Source: an uncultured Prevotellaceae bacterium
Lineage (GTDB): Bacteria; Bacteroidota; Bacteroidia; Bacteroidales; Bacteroidaceae
Direction of reading: 5' to 3'
Assembly (NCBI GenBank): GCA_946407895.1
Contig: CAMJQA010000001.1
Location: 1-64,000, forward strand
Length of the DNA stretch: 64,000 nt
Shown here: in pieces, positions 51,044 to 59,279 of the stretch
Layout: each line of letters opens with the position of its first letter
Numbering within the stretch: the stretch's first letter is position 1
The notes under the pieces: model-generated
Told to the model about the DNA's origin: nothing
Database searches by the model: none
What the model saw: the letters and a program-made list of their open reading frames with translations, nothing else
Translations under genes and position numbers: made by a program

Positions 51044-52141
51044 TCAGCCGGGCGGCGCGCCCGCGTAAAGCGAAGGCCAGGTGGTATTCGCCACATCGCT
51101 TCGCGAGTAGATGACATGGCCGTTTAAGTCACGCGACTTCTCCACAATCCCCTTCTCAATGGCTCGTTTCAACAGGCGGTAGAATGCTTGGTAGCTCCTT
51201 ATGTGCAGCCTTTTCATTGCAGCATCCGACAGCTCATTATACCTCATGCATGACTTCCCAGCCAGTACCTCGCGAAACACGTCCATGGCATCTGACTGGA
51301 CGGCAGGCTGTGGCATAGCAGAAGCAACAGGCCCTGCTTCCCTTGGGAGGTTATCCACACCCACAGTGAAGTGCAACTTGTCCACAATATCATACTTTCG
51401 TGTATGAGTCTGATAGAGCGAGAATACACGTTGTCCGTTTTTTTCGCATACATACACTTCGAATGCCTTGTTTGTCAGCTCCGTGCCAATCCATCCACGC
51501 AGGTTGGGGTCATCCAACGACTTGTTCTGGTGCAGCACACAGACGATACAGCAGTGACCTTCTGAGGCCGTCCGCATAAGCCGCTCCACCGTATCCTGAG
51601 CCACTACCCCGTCGTTGATGTCAGCCACCAGGTCGCGGATACCGTCCAATATGACAAGGTCGGGATGACAGCGTCCGATTGCCAGTTCCAGGAGTGGCAA
51701 CCGCTCAGTGTGGGAAACCCCGCGCACGTTGAACACGTCCAGCTGATCTAAAGGCAGAGAGTCCGGGGCCATACCAGCCAGAGGTATAATACGGTTTAGC
51801 AGAATGTCTTTCGTTGACTCCTCGCTCTGTTCCGTGTCGTACCATAGTACATGTAGCCTTTCCTGGCCGGTTCGTTGAAAAGAAAGCACCCGGTTTTGGA
51901 AGGCAAGAGCCATCAGGATGGATGCCACTAAGGTCTTACCGCTCTTGGCCTTTCCAGTGAGAGCCACCAGCTCCCCTCGCGGAAAGCAGGGATGTCCGAA
52001 TAGGGTGAATAGGAAATCCATCTGCGGAAGTACCCTGTCCGGTGTGATGCGACGTTCTTCAAGCAGCATAAGCCGCTCCCGCACCCTTTGGTCAGTCCCA
52101 GCCAATGCCAATTCTTTTTCAATTAAATTCAACTTTTCCAT
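51044..52141 (-). CDS. RepA-like AAA ATPase / hexameric helicase
   Basis: A 365-residue RecA-fold ATPase. Walker A LVALTGKAKSGKTLVASILM (about 60-75), the WYDTEQSEEST motif, Walker B PDLVILDGIRDLVADINDG and VCVLHQNKSLDDPNLRGWIG (sensor region) match the RepA/DnaB-like helicases of mobile elements (AAA_25). A C-terminal winged-helix segment (about 290-350, YNELSDAAMKRLHIRSYQAF) probably binds DNA. It starts 107 bases upstream of the primase gene and is the first gene of the minus-strand set. Confidence 0.85.
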   Translation of the reverse strand: MEKLNLIEKELALAGTDQRVRERLMLLEERRITPDRVLPQMDFLFTLFGHPCFPRGELVALTGKAKSGKTLVASILMALAFQNRVLSFQRTGQERLHVLWYDTEQSEESTKDILLNRIIPLAGMAPDSLPLDQLDVFNVRGVSHTERLPLLELAIGRCHPDLVILDGIRDLVADINDGVVAQDTVERLMRTASEGHCCIVCVLHQNKSLDDPNLRGWIGTELTNKAFEVYVCEKNGQRVFSLYQTHTRKYDIVDKLHFTVGVDNLPREAGPVASAMPQPAVQSDAMDVFREVLAGKSCMRYNELSDAAMKRLHIRSYQAFYRLLKRAIEKGIVEKSRDLNGHVIYSRSDVANTTWPSLYAGAPPG

Positions 52142-52159
52142 ATCTGTTCATCTACTCGG

Positions 52160-52167
52160 CAAAGATA
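52160..52167 (-). promoter_or_regulatory. -7 element TATCTTTG of the helicase-primase set
   Basis: On the minus strand TATCTTTG matches TAnnTTTG and lies 18 bases before the helicase ATG at 52141. Confidence 0.6.
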
Positions 52168-52190
52168 TGTCAAATTTTTGAAAACCTGTT

Positions 52191-52206
52191 ACCACCTAAA
52201 GGTGGT
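52191..52206. promoter_or_regulatory. perfect 16-base palindrome, operator candidate
   Basis: ACCACCTAAAGGTGGT is a perfect palindrome between the divergent helicase gene and the broken HTH gene, 24 bases upstream of the helicase -7 element, the position of a -33 region. It is the expected kind of site for the dimeric HTH regulator encoded next door. Confidence 0.6.
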
Positions 52207-52254
52207 TCTAATGTTAAGGGATTTAGCAGTTTTTAATTGTTTTTAACATAAAAA

Positions 52255-52506
52255 ATGAATCAGAATGGCCCAAAACAGCTTCAGGATTTCGGTGAACTCC
52301 TGAGCGAGACTCGAATGAGAGAGAAGATCAGCGTTGCTGAGATATGTTCGGACATCCATGTCAGCAAACGTTTGTATAATGGCGTCTGAAAGGGCACGTC
52401 AAAAGACATCCTTCACTATCAGCGCGTATTTAGTTACCTATGGCAGAACGCCGATGCGCGTACTTGTAAACGGATGGACAACGAACTGCTAAAACTGTTC
52501 CACTAA
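52255..52506 (+). pseudogene. XRE-type HTH regulator with internal stop
   Basis: Reading from ATG at 52255 gives MNQNGPKQLQDFGELLSETR, MREKISVAEICSDIHVSKRL, YNGV, then TGA (52387-52389), then KGTSKDILHYQRVFSYLWQN and so on to TAA at 52504. The frame is open on both sides of the TGA and the two halves join as one helix-turn-helix domain (the usual text is a Glu or Arg at that position), so a single substitution has broken the gene. It is divergent from the helicase-primase set and would have regulated it. Confidence 0.75.
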
Positions 52507-52592
52507 GCGGGTTCAATTCAAGATGGAACTCGCCGATTGTTCGATTAGTTGGGAATTCAATAAGATATTCGCAAGAAAGCCTGAGTAATAAT

Positions 52593-52634
52593 GGTCGCAT
52601 AGCTGAAAATTCTTCGACAAGCGAAGCGACCCCA
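52593..52634. repeat. short copy of the GGTCGC inverted-repeat element
   Basis: GGTCGCATAGCTGAAAATTC ... GAAGCGACCCC in only 42 bases: both ends of the interspersed element with almost no middle, forming a compact hairpin. It shows that the two motifs belong to one unit. Confidence 0.8.
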
Positions 52635-52699
52635 AGCAACTAAGTTGTGACTAAAGATATTCGCAAAGGGCTGAGATAAAAAAATTCTGCATGATATAA

Positions 52700-52731
52700 T
52701 TTGGCAGTTTAAAAAATAAAGCCTATCTTTG
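52700..52731 (+). promoter_or_regulatory. Bacteroidetes promoter of the ATPase-nuclease gene
   Basis: TTTG (52700-52703), 20-base spacer, TATCTTTG (52724-52731), 31 bases before the ATG at 52763. This is the textbook Bacteroidetes spacing. Confidence 0.8.
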
Positions 52732-52762
52732 CAGCGGAAACATTGACTTGTAGCTTAAGAGC

Positions 52763-54307
52763 ATGATATATCCTATAGGCATCCAAGACTTTGGAAAGCT
52801 GCGCCGTGAAGGCTATGCTTACGTTGACAAGACGGCACTGATGTATAAGATGGTGTCGGAGGGAAGCTATTACTTTCTCTCGCGCCCACGCCGCTTCGGC
52901 AAGTCACTGCTGTTGTCAACGCTGGAAGCCTATTTCAAGGGCGAGAAGGAACTTTTCGAGGGGCTGGCCGTGGCTGAGGTGGAGAAGGAGTGGAAGCAAT
53001 ACCCTATACTGCATCTGGACCTGAATACCCGTGAGTACAAAGACGAGTCATCACTGGAAGCTGAGTTGAACCGGCATTTGGAATCGTGGGAGAAGCGATA
53101 TGGAGACACCTACAAGGACCGTGCCGCAGAAGAGCGTTTCATTCATGTCATTACCAATGCTTTCGAGCAGACGGGGCTGCGTGTGGTTATCCTCGTTGAC
53201 GAATACGACAAGCCACTGCTACAGGCCATTGACAACGAACCGCTGCAAACGGCCTATCGCAGTAAGCTGAAGGCTTTCTATGGGGCGCTGAAGTCCTGTG
53301 ATCAGTACATCCGCTTCGCCTTCCTCACCGGCGTCACGAAGTTCGGCAAGGTCAGCGTCTTCAGCGACCTGAACAACCTGAAGGACATATCGATGCTGCC
53401 TGCCTACTCCAACGTTTGTGGAATCACGGAGAAAGAACTGCACACGTACTTTGACGATGGTGTTGAGAAACTGGCCGAAAACAACGGCATGACCAAGGAG
53501 GAGTGCTACGAGCGTCTGCGGCGCGACTTCGACGGCTATCATTTCAACGAATACACTAAGGAGGGCGTCTACAACCCGTTCAGCGTGCTCAACACACTCG
53601 ATAGCCGCGTGTTCCGCGACTACTGGTTCGAGACGGGCACACCGTCGTTTCTCGTCTATCAGCTCAAGAAGACCGGCTACCCGCTGGAGAACATGACACG
53701 CGAGGAGCTGAGCACCGACACGCTGAACAGCATTGACATCATGGACGAGAATCCGCTGCCGTTGCTCTACCAGAGCGGCTACCTCACGCTGAAGAGCTAC
53801 GATACACGTTTTGATGAATATAAGCTCGACTTTCCTAACCGAGAAGTGGAACAGGGATTCATCAAGTATCTGTTGCCTTTCTACACACCCAAGGTCACTG
53901 ACAAGAGCCGCTTCTCCATTGCCCGTTTTGTAAAGGATATAGAAAAGGGCGACGCCGAGGGCTTCATGCGCCGTCTGGAAGCGTTCTTCGCCAACGGCGA
54001 CTATCAGGTGATGGGCAACATGGAAATCTACTTCCAGAACACCCTTTACGTCTTTTTCCGACTCATGGGATTCTATGTTGACGTTGAGCGTCACACCACC
54101 GACGGCCGCATGGACATCCTCATACAGACGCCCGACTACATCTACATTCTGGAGCTGAAGATCAACCAGACGGCCACCGTCGCCCTGCAGCAGATAGAAG
54201 ACAAGTGCTATGCCCTACCCTTCGCCGACGACCCGCGACGCCTCTTCAAGATTGGTATCAACTTCTCCACCCAGACCAAGCTGATAGATGACTGGAAAGT
54301 AGTGTAA
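52763..54307 (+). CDS. AAA-ATPase-like protein with PD-(D/E)XK nuclease domain
   Basis: A 514-residue protein of the AAA-ATPase_like / PDDEXK_9 family very common in Bacteroidales. IYPIGIQDFGKLRREGYAYV and SRPRRFGKSLLLSTLEAYFK (Walker A) at the N-terminus, VVILVDEYDKPLLQAI (Walker B) near 160, then a nuclease fold at the C-terminus, HTTDGRMDILIQTPDYIYIL followed by ELKIN (D ... ExK). It is usually found as an isolated multicopy gene; function unproven, possibly linked to defence or genome maintenance. Its 3' end is 27 bases from the convergent ATPase gene. Confidence 0.88.
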   Translation: MIYPIGIQDFGKLRREGYAYVDKTALMYKMVSEGSYYFLSRPRRFGKSLLLSTLEAYFKGEKELFEGLAVAEVEKEWKQYPILHLDLNTREYKDESSLEAELNRHLESWEKRYGDTYKDRAAEERFIHVITNAFEQTGLRVVILVDEYDKPLLQAIDNEPLQTAYRSKLKAFYGALKSCDQYIRFAFLTGVTKFGKVSVFSDLNNLKDISMLPAYSNVCGITEKELHTYFDDGVEKLAENNGMTKEECYERLRRDFDGYHFNEYTKEGVYNPFSVLNTLDSRVFRDYWFETGTPSFLVYQLKKTGYPLENMTREELSTDTLNSIDIMDENPLPLLYQSGYLTLKSYDTRFDEYKLDFPNREVEQGFIKYLLPFYTPKVTDKSRFSIARFVKDIEKGDAEGFMRRLEAFFANGDYQVMGNMEIYFQNTLYVFFRLMGFYVDVERHTTDGRMDILIQTPDYIYILELKINQTATVALQQIEDKCYALPFADDPRRLFKIGINFSTQTKLIDDWKVV

Positions 54308-54334
54308 ATATCTGGCAAAGAAGGCTGAGACGAT

Positions 54335-55753
54335 TCACGCGAAAAGATCGTCCATAGTGACTTCGTTCTGCACCTGAACCGAGTACTCATTTCGGGAAAG
54401 CCCGTAAGGTGTCACCCAAGTTGGCAATATGCCGTTCCGGTTTTTCGTCTCTCGCACAAAAGCCGCTATACGGCTGTTCATGGCCTTATGCTCGCTGGCT
54501 GTGATGGTGTATTCGGAATATGAATATTTAATTTCACAAAGATTGACAAGATGGTCGGCACGCTCGATAATCATGTCTACCTGAGCGCGAGATGGCTGGC
54601 TGCTACGCCAGGAATAGTACTCCACGGCAATGCGCCCAAGTCCCAGCGCCTGCCGAATCTGTCCGATGTGTACCATGCAGACATGTTCGAAGGCCAATCC
54701 CTGCCAGGTGTTGACGATGGGTGTGTTCAGGCGCTGTTCCCAGTAGTCTTCAGTGACGAGTTTTTTTGAGAATGTCAGATGAAACAGTGAGAACAGGTCT
54801 GTCAGCTGATAGTAGGGGTCGTTCACCTTGGGGCGCCCGTTCACCTTCGTGACATAGCGGCGAATCATGTCACAGCAGACGAGATTCTCAAGAAGGCGGG
54901 TAAGGGTTCCACTTGAAGGAACTTTCAGGGCCGTGGCTATTTCGCTGCGTGTAAGTCCCTGCTTGTTCTTCGCAAGGGCTTCTACGATTTTGACGTATGG
55001 CTCCGGATTCTTGAAAAGCGAACTATACAGACGGCGATACTCCTGACTCAGTTCGGCATTCTTACGGAAATAGAGGCGGTCGATGTTCTGTGCCAGACTC
55101 TCTTTGCTGTTGAGGAGACTCAGGTAATAAGGGATGCCTCCCAACATCATATAGGTCTCTACTATCATCTGACGGGGCCAGAGGAAATGCCCAGCCTTCA
55201 GATAGCGCTCGGTTTCCGACAAGTTAAACTGGCGAAGGTATATGGTATGAGTGGTGCGGTCGTGAAGTCCGCCATGGTTGTCTACAATGTTGTCCATCAT
55301 CCACGACGTGGCTGACCCACAGACGATGAGAACGAGGTCCTTCTGCAGCGAGCCCCACGTGTTCCAGAAATAGCCAAGGGCACGGACGAAGCCTGACTTG
55401 GGCGTGTCAAAGCAAGGTAGTTCGTCGATATAAACGACCTGACGCCCTCGATGGGGATGCTGGCTTAGCGTCTGCTTTAACAACTCAAAAGCTTCCAGCC
55501 AATTCCTTGGGCGCGGGCCGCTATAGCCGGCAGTGATGAGCGAACTTGTGAATGAAAACAGCTCTTCGTCCTTCTTGCCATCTATGATTCCCGTAGCCGA
55601 GAAAGCAAAGCGATTTTCGAAGAACTGCTGGATGAGGTATGTCTTACCCACTCTGCGCCGTCCGTAGACAGCCACAAATTCAGGCTTACCAGAATCCATG
55701 ATCTCCTGGAGCAAATGGATTTCTTCTTCTCGTCCTATGAAATACTTGTCCAT
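54335..55753 (-). CDS. DUF234-type ATPase
   Basis: A 472-residue protein of the archaeal-type ATPase group: FVAVYGRRRVGKTYLIQQFF (Walker A, about 26-45), VVYIDELPCFDTPKSGFVRA (Walker B), a winged helix near 270-310 (LTRSEIATALKVPSSGTLTR), and a C-terminal DUF234 nuclease-like part containing RAQVDMIIERADHLVNLCEI then KYSYSEY (D ... ExK-like). Unproven function; frequently multicopy in Bacteroidales. It stands tail to tail with an unrelated ATPase-nuclease of the same overall layout. Confidence 0.85.
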   Translation of the reverse strand: MDKYFIGREEEIHLLQEIMDSGKPEFVAVYGRRRVGKTYLIQQFFENRFAFSATGIIDGKKDEELFSFTSSLITAGYSGPRPRNWLEAFELLKQTLSQHPHRGRQVVYIDELPCFDTPKSGFVRALGYFWNTWGSLQKDLVLIVCGSATSWMMDNIVDNHGGLHDRTTHTIYLRQFNLSETERYLKAGHFLWPRQMIVETYMMLGGIPYYLSLLNSKESLAQNIDRLYFRKNAELSQEYRRLYSSLFKNPEPYVKIVEALAKNKQGLTRSEIATALKVPSSGTLTRLLENLVCCDMIRRYVTKVNGRPKVNDPYYQLTDLFSLFHLTFSKKLVTEDYWEQRLNTPIVNTWQGLAFEHVCMVHIGQIRQALGLGRIAVEYYSWRSSQPSRAQVDMIIERADHLVNLCEIKYSYSEYTITASEHKAMNSRIAAFVRETKNRNGILPTWVTPYGLSRNEYSVQVQNEVTMDDLFA

Positions 55754-55788
55754 AATGAATGACCTTTTATTGCGGTGATTGTTGGGTG

Positions 55789-55796
55789 CAAAGATA
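55789..55796 (-). promoter_or_regulatory. -7 element TATCTTTG of the DUF234 gene
   Basis: On the minus strand TATCTTTG, 35 bases before the ATG at 55753; a TTTG at 55819-55822 lies 22 bases further upstream, slightly over the ideal spacing. Confidence 0.6.
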
Positions 55797-55808
55797 CAAA
55801 AAAATCAA

Positions 55809-55875
55809 GATAAATCCCCAAAGCGCCCCCAAAATCTTTCATTTTGGGGAAAAATAATAACGATAAATCCCCAAA
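55809..55875. promoter_or_regulatory. operator-like repeats upstream of the DUF234 gene
   Basis: GATAAATCCCCAAA occurs at 55809-55822 and 55862-55875, 53 bases apart, and between them CCCCAAAAT (55827-55835) and ATTTTGGGG (55841-55849) form a perfect inverted repeat with a five-base spacer. The first direct repeat overlaps the -33 region, so a repressor bound here could loop or block the promoter. Confidence 0.6.
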
Positions 55876-56037
55876 AACAATCATTCCTGATACAAAATGG
55901 TGAGTTATCGGGATGTATTTTTCACTTGATGGCTGTGGAATGGCTATCATCACTATATAATCTGAGTTCATTTTCAAGTAAAAGAACAATGTTGCCCTCT
56001 CAGGTTCTGAATGTTACATTTTTAGCAAATTGAAATA

Positions 56038-56850
56038 ATGAAAGTAGTATTATTGGCAGGTGGTTTTGGGTCTCGAATATCCGAAGAATCGCAGTTCAAG
56101 CCTAAACCGATGATAGAAATTGGCGGAATGCCGATTCTATGGCATATCATGAAAGAGTATTCTTTCTTTGGGCACCATGAATTTATCATCTGTGCCGGCT
56201 ATCGTCAAGAATACATCAAAGAATGGTTTGCCAACTATTTCCTTCATAACTCAGATGTCAGCTTTGACTTCCGCCATGGCAAGAATGAGATGACGATCCA
56301 TGAGAGTCATCTGGAACCATGGAAGGTGACGATAGCAGACACCGGCTACAACACCATGACGGGCGGACGCATCAAACGCATACAGCCTTACGTGGGCAAT
56401 GAGACTTTCTTTATGACCTATGGCGACGGCGTCTGCGACGTGGACATTGACAAGCTGTTGGATTTCCATCGCAGCCACGGCAAAACAGCCACGTTGACCG
56501 CAGTAAAGATGAAGCAGGAAAAAGGTGTTCTTGACATCGGTGGCGACAATGCTGTCAAGTCGTTCCGTGAAAAAAGCATCGCTGATGGCGCTCCCATCAA
56601 TGCCGGGTATATGGTGTTAGAGCCTGCGGTGTTCGATTTGCTTGATGGGGACGACTGCGTATTTGAACGTAAGCCGCTGGAGACCCTTGCCAACGAGGGG
56701 CAGTTGATGTCGTATATCCACGAAGGCTTCTGGCAGTGTATGGACAATATTCGCGAAAAGAATATGCTGGAGAAATTGTTGCTTGAAGATAAAGCTCCTT
56801 GGAAAAGATGGGAAAGGAGTGTACCCAATATTCCCGACTATAGTAAATAA
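56038..56850 (+). CDS. rfbF: glucose-1-phosphate cytidylyltransferase
   Basis: A 270-residue nucleotidyltransferase, close to RfbF/DdhA in length (about 257). KVVLLAGGFGSRISEESQFK (nucleotide loop), PKPMIEIGGMPILWHIMKEY and the metal site FMTYGDGVCDVDIDKLLDF are all present. It makes CDP-glucose from CTP and glucose 1-phosphate, the first step to CDP-3,6-dideoxyhexoses. It is the first gene of a plus-strand cluster, six bases before rfbH. Confidence 0.93.
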   Translation: MKVVLLAGGFGSRISEESQFKPKPMIEIGGMPILWHIMKEYSFFGHHEFIICAGYRQEYIKEWFANYFLHNSDVSFDFRHGKNEMTIHESHLEPWKVTIADTGYNTMTGGRIKRIQPYVGNETFFMTYGDGVCDVDIDKLLDFHRSHGKTATLTAVKMKQEKGVLDIGGDNAVKSFREKSIADGAPINAGYMVLEPAVFDLLDGDDCVFERKPLETLANEGQLMSYIHEGFWQCMDNIREKNMLEKLLLEDKAPWKRWERSVPNIPDYSK

Positions 56851-56856
56851 AGAAAT

Positions 56857-58200
56857 ATGGCAAAGAAAGAAGATTTAAAGAGACAGATACTTGAACTTAC
56901 CCGTGAGTACTACAGAGAAGTTCATGCCCCCCAACCCGCGTTTGAAGCCGGCAAGACCCGAGTGAACTACGGAGGTCGCTACTTCGATGACGAGGAAATG
57001 GTCAACCTCGTTGATGCCTCGCTGGATTTCTGGCTGACGGCAGGCCCTTGGGCCCACAAGTTTGAAACACGGCTGGCACAATGGCTGGGCGTGAAGTATT
57101 GCTCTCTCTGCAATTCCGGTTCCTCAGCCAATCTTCTGGCCTTTAGCGCCTTAACCGCGCCGGAATTGAAGGACCGCCAGATCAGGCGTGGCGACGAGGT
57201 GATCACGGTGGCAGCAGGCTTCCCGACGACGGTGGCCTGCATCGTGCAATATGGTGCCGTGCCCGTGTTCGTAGATATGAGCATCGAGGAGGGCAACATC
57301 GACACAACCCAGTTGGAGGCTGCCCTATCCCCAAAGACGAAAGCCGTGATGATAGCGCATAGCCTGGGCAACCCCTTCAATCTTCAGGCTGTAGTGGACT
57401 TCTGCAGAAAGCATAACCTGTGGTTGGTAGAGGACAACTGCGATGCCCTTGGCTCGGAATACTTTATCGATGGCGAATGGAAGAAAACAGGAACCATCGG
57501 CGATATCGGAACCTCCTCGTTCTATCCTCCACACCACATGACGATGGGTGAAGGGGGCGCCGTTTACACCAACAACCCGGAACTGCACAAGTATGTCAAT
57601 TCCTATAGGGATTGGGGACGCGATTGCTGGTGTGTAGGTGGAGTGGACAACACCTGTGGCTGTCGCTTCTCTGGTCAGTTCGGGCAGTTGCCACAAGGCT
57701 ACGACCACAAGTATGTCTACAGCCATCTGGGCTACAATCTCAAGGCCACCGACCTGCAGGCGGCAATAGGCTGTGCGCAGTTGGAGAAACTCGATTTTAT
57801 CGTCCAGCGCAGAAGAGAGAACTTTGACACGATGTATCAAGGACTGAAGGATGTAAAAGGTCTTTTGCTGCCGGAGCCTCAGAAGAACAGCCGACCGAGT
57901 TGGTTCGGGTTCTTCATCACGGTGAAAGAAGATGCCGGTTATACCCGCAATGAATTGACAAAGTATTTGGAGAACCACAAAATTCAGACGCGTAATCTCT
58001 TTGCCGGCAATCTGCTTCGCCATCCCGCATTCGGACAATATACGGAAGGAGAAGACTATCGCGTCGTCGGCAGCGCTCTTCCGGTTACCGACGCAATCAT
58101 GCGCGATTCCTTCTGGCTGGGGCTCTATCCGGGCATGTCGCCTGAGAAGCTCCAATATATGATAGACACCATCAAAGATTTCGTCGCTTCCAAGGTATGA
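56857..58200 (+). CDS. rfbH: CDP-6-deoxy-4-keto-glucose 3-dehydrase (E1)
   Basis: A 447-residue PMP and [2Fe-2S] enzyme that removes the C3 hydroxyl of CDP-4-keto-6-deoxyglucose. The aminotransferase fold is clear (CSLCNSGSSANLLAFSALTA, VEDNCDALGSEYFIDGEW). At the position where aminotransferases have the PLP lysine there is His (TSSFYPPHHMTMGEGGAV, about 224), which is diagnostic of the dehydrase. The iron-sulfur cysteines are seen in DCWCVGGVDNTCGCRFSGQF. It needs a flavin/iron-sulfur reductase partner (RfbI/DdhD), for which no gene appears in the window. It overlaps rfbG by four bases. Confidence 0.93.
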   Translation: MAKKEDLKRQILELTREYYREVHAPQPAFEAGKTRVNYGGRYFDDEEMVNLVDASLDFWLTAGPWAHKFETRLAQWLGVKYCSLCNSGSSANLLAFSALTAPELKDRQIRRGDEVITVAAGFPTTVACIVQYGAVPVFVDMSIEEGNIDTTQLEAALSPKTKAVMIAHSLGNPFNLQAVVDFCRKHNLWLVEDNCDALGSEYFIDGEWKKTGTIGDIGTSSFYPPHHMTMGEGGAVYTNNPELHKYVNSYRDWGRDCWCVGGVDNTCGCRFSGQFGQLPQGYDHKYVYSHLGYNLKATDLQAAIGCAQLEKLDFIVQRRRENFDTMYQGLKDVKGLLLPEPQKNSRPSWFGFFITVKEDAGYTRNELTKYLENHKIQTRNLFAGNLLRHPAFGQYTEGEDYRVVGSALPVTDAIMRDSFWLGLYPGMSPEKLQYMIDTIKDFVASKV

Positions 58201-59279
58201 ATGTAGATATGTTCAATGGCTTTTTCAAAGGAAAGCGAGTTTTAGTGACGGGCCATACTGGTTTCAAAGGCAGCTGGCTCAGCATCTGGCTGCATGAGCT
58301 GGGAGCCGAAGTCATCGGCGTAGGGTTGGACCCCTACACCGAGAAAGACAACTATGTGCTCTCGGGTATTGGCAAGAAAATAAAGGCTGACCTCCGGGCA
58401 GATATCCGCGACGGGGAGAAGATGAAAGCGATATTCAGGGAATATCAGCCCGAGATTGTCTTCCATCTGGCCGCACAGCCTTTAGTCCGCCTCAGCTATG
58501 AAATACCCGTAGAGACATACGAGACAAATGTGATGGGGAGCATCAACGTCATGGAAGCCGTACGGGTCACCGACTCTGTAAGGGTTGTTGTGATGATAAC
58601 CACCGACAAATGTTATGATAACAAGGAGCAGATTCGTGGCTATAAGGAAGATGACCCCTTTGGCGGTTACGACCCCTATAGTTCCAGTAAAGGAGCCTGC
58701 GAGATAGCCATCCAGAGTTGGCGCAGGAGTTTCTTTAATCCAGAGGATTATGGCAAGAAACACCACGTGAGTCTTGCCAGTGTACGTGCGGGTAATGTGA
58801 TAGGTGGTGGCGACTGGGCCAAAGACCGCATCGTTCCCGACTGTATCCGTGCCTTAGAGGCAGGAAAACCGATAGAGATACGCTCGCCCAAGGCAGTACG
58901 TCCATGGGAACATGTCTTAGAACCGCTGAGTGGCTATCTGCTCCTTGCCCAAAAGATGTGGGAGCATCCTACGGAGTATTGCGAAGGTTGGAATTTCGGG
59001 CCTGAGCAAGACTCTATCTCCACTGTCTGGGAGGTTGCCACAGAGTTGGTCAACAACTTTGGCAAAGGAGAATTAAGAGATATTTCTGATTCCAATGCGC
59101 TCCACGAAGCCAACCTATTGATGCTGAATATTGACAAGGCAAAGTCTCGGTTAGGATGGAAACCTACGCTGAATTCAAAGCAAACAATAGCACTGGTAGC
59201 AGACTGGTACAAGAAGTATCAAGAAGAAGATGTGTATGGTATTTGCATAAATGAAATAAAAAGATTCTCAGAACATTGA
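58197..59279 (+). CDS. rfbG: CDP-glucose 4,6-dehydratase
   Basis: A 360-residue extended SDR enzyme: NAD-binding loop RVLVTGHTGFKGSWLSIWLH, FHLAAQPLVRLSYEIPVETY, and the catalytic Tyr/Lys in YDPYSSSKGACEIAIQSWRR (about 159-163), with VVVMITTDKCYDNKEQIRGY typical of RfbG. It converts CDP-glucose to CDP-4-keto-6-deoxyglucose, the substrate of RfbH. Gene order here is rfbF-rfbH-rfbG, with 4-base overlaps on both sides. Confidence 0.93.
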   Translation: MNVDMFNGFFKGKRVLVTGHTGFKGSWLSIWLHELGAEVIGVGLDPYTEKDNYVLSGIGKKIKADLRADIRDGEKMKAIFREYQPEIVFHLAAQPLVRLSYEIPVETYETNVMGSINVMEAVRVTDSVRVVVMITTDKCYDNKEQIRGYKEDDPFGGYDPYSSSKGACEIAIQSWRRSFFNPEDYGKKHHVSLASVRAGNVIGGGDWAKDRIVPDCIRALEAGKPIEIRSPKAVRPWEHVLEPLSGYLLLAQKMWEHPTEYCEGWNFGPEQDSISTVWEVATELVNNFGKGELRDISDSNALHEANLLMLNIDKAKSRLGWKPTLNSKQTIALVADWYKKYQEEDVYGICINEIKRFSEH

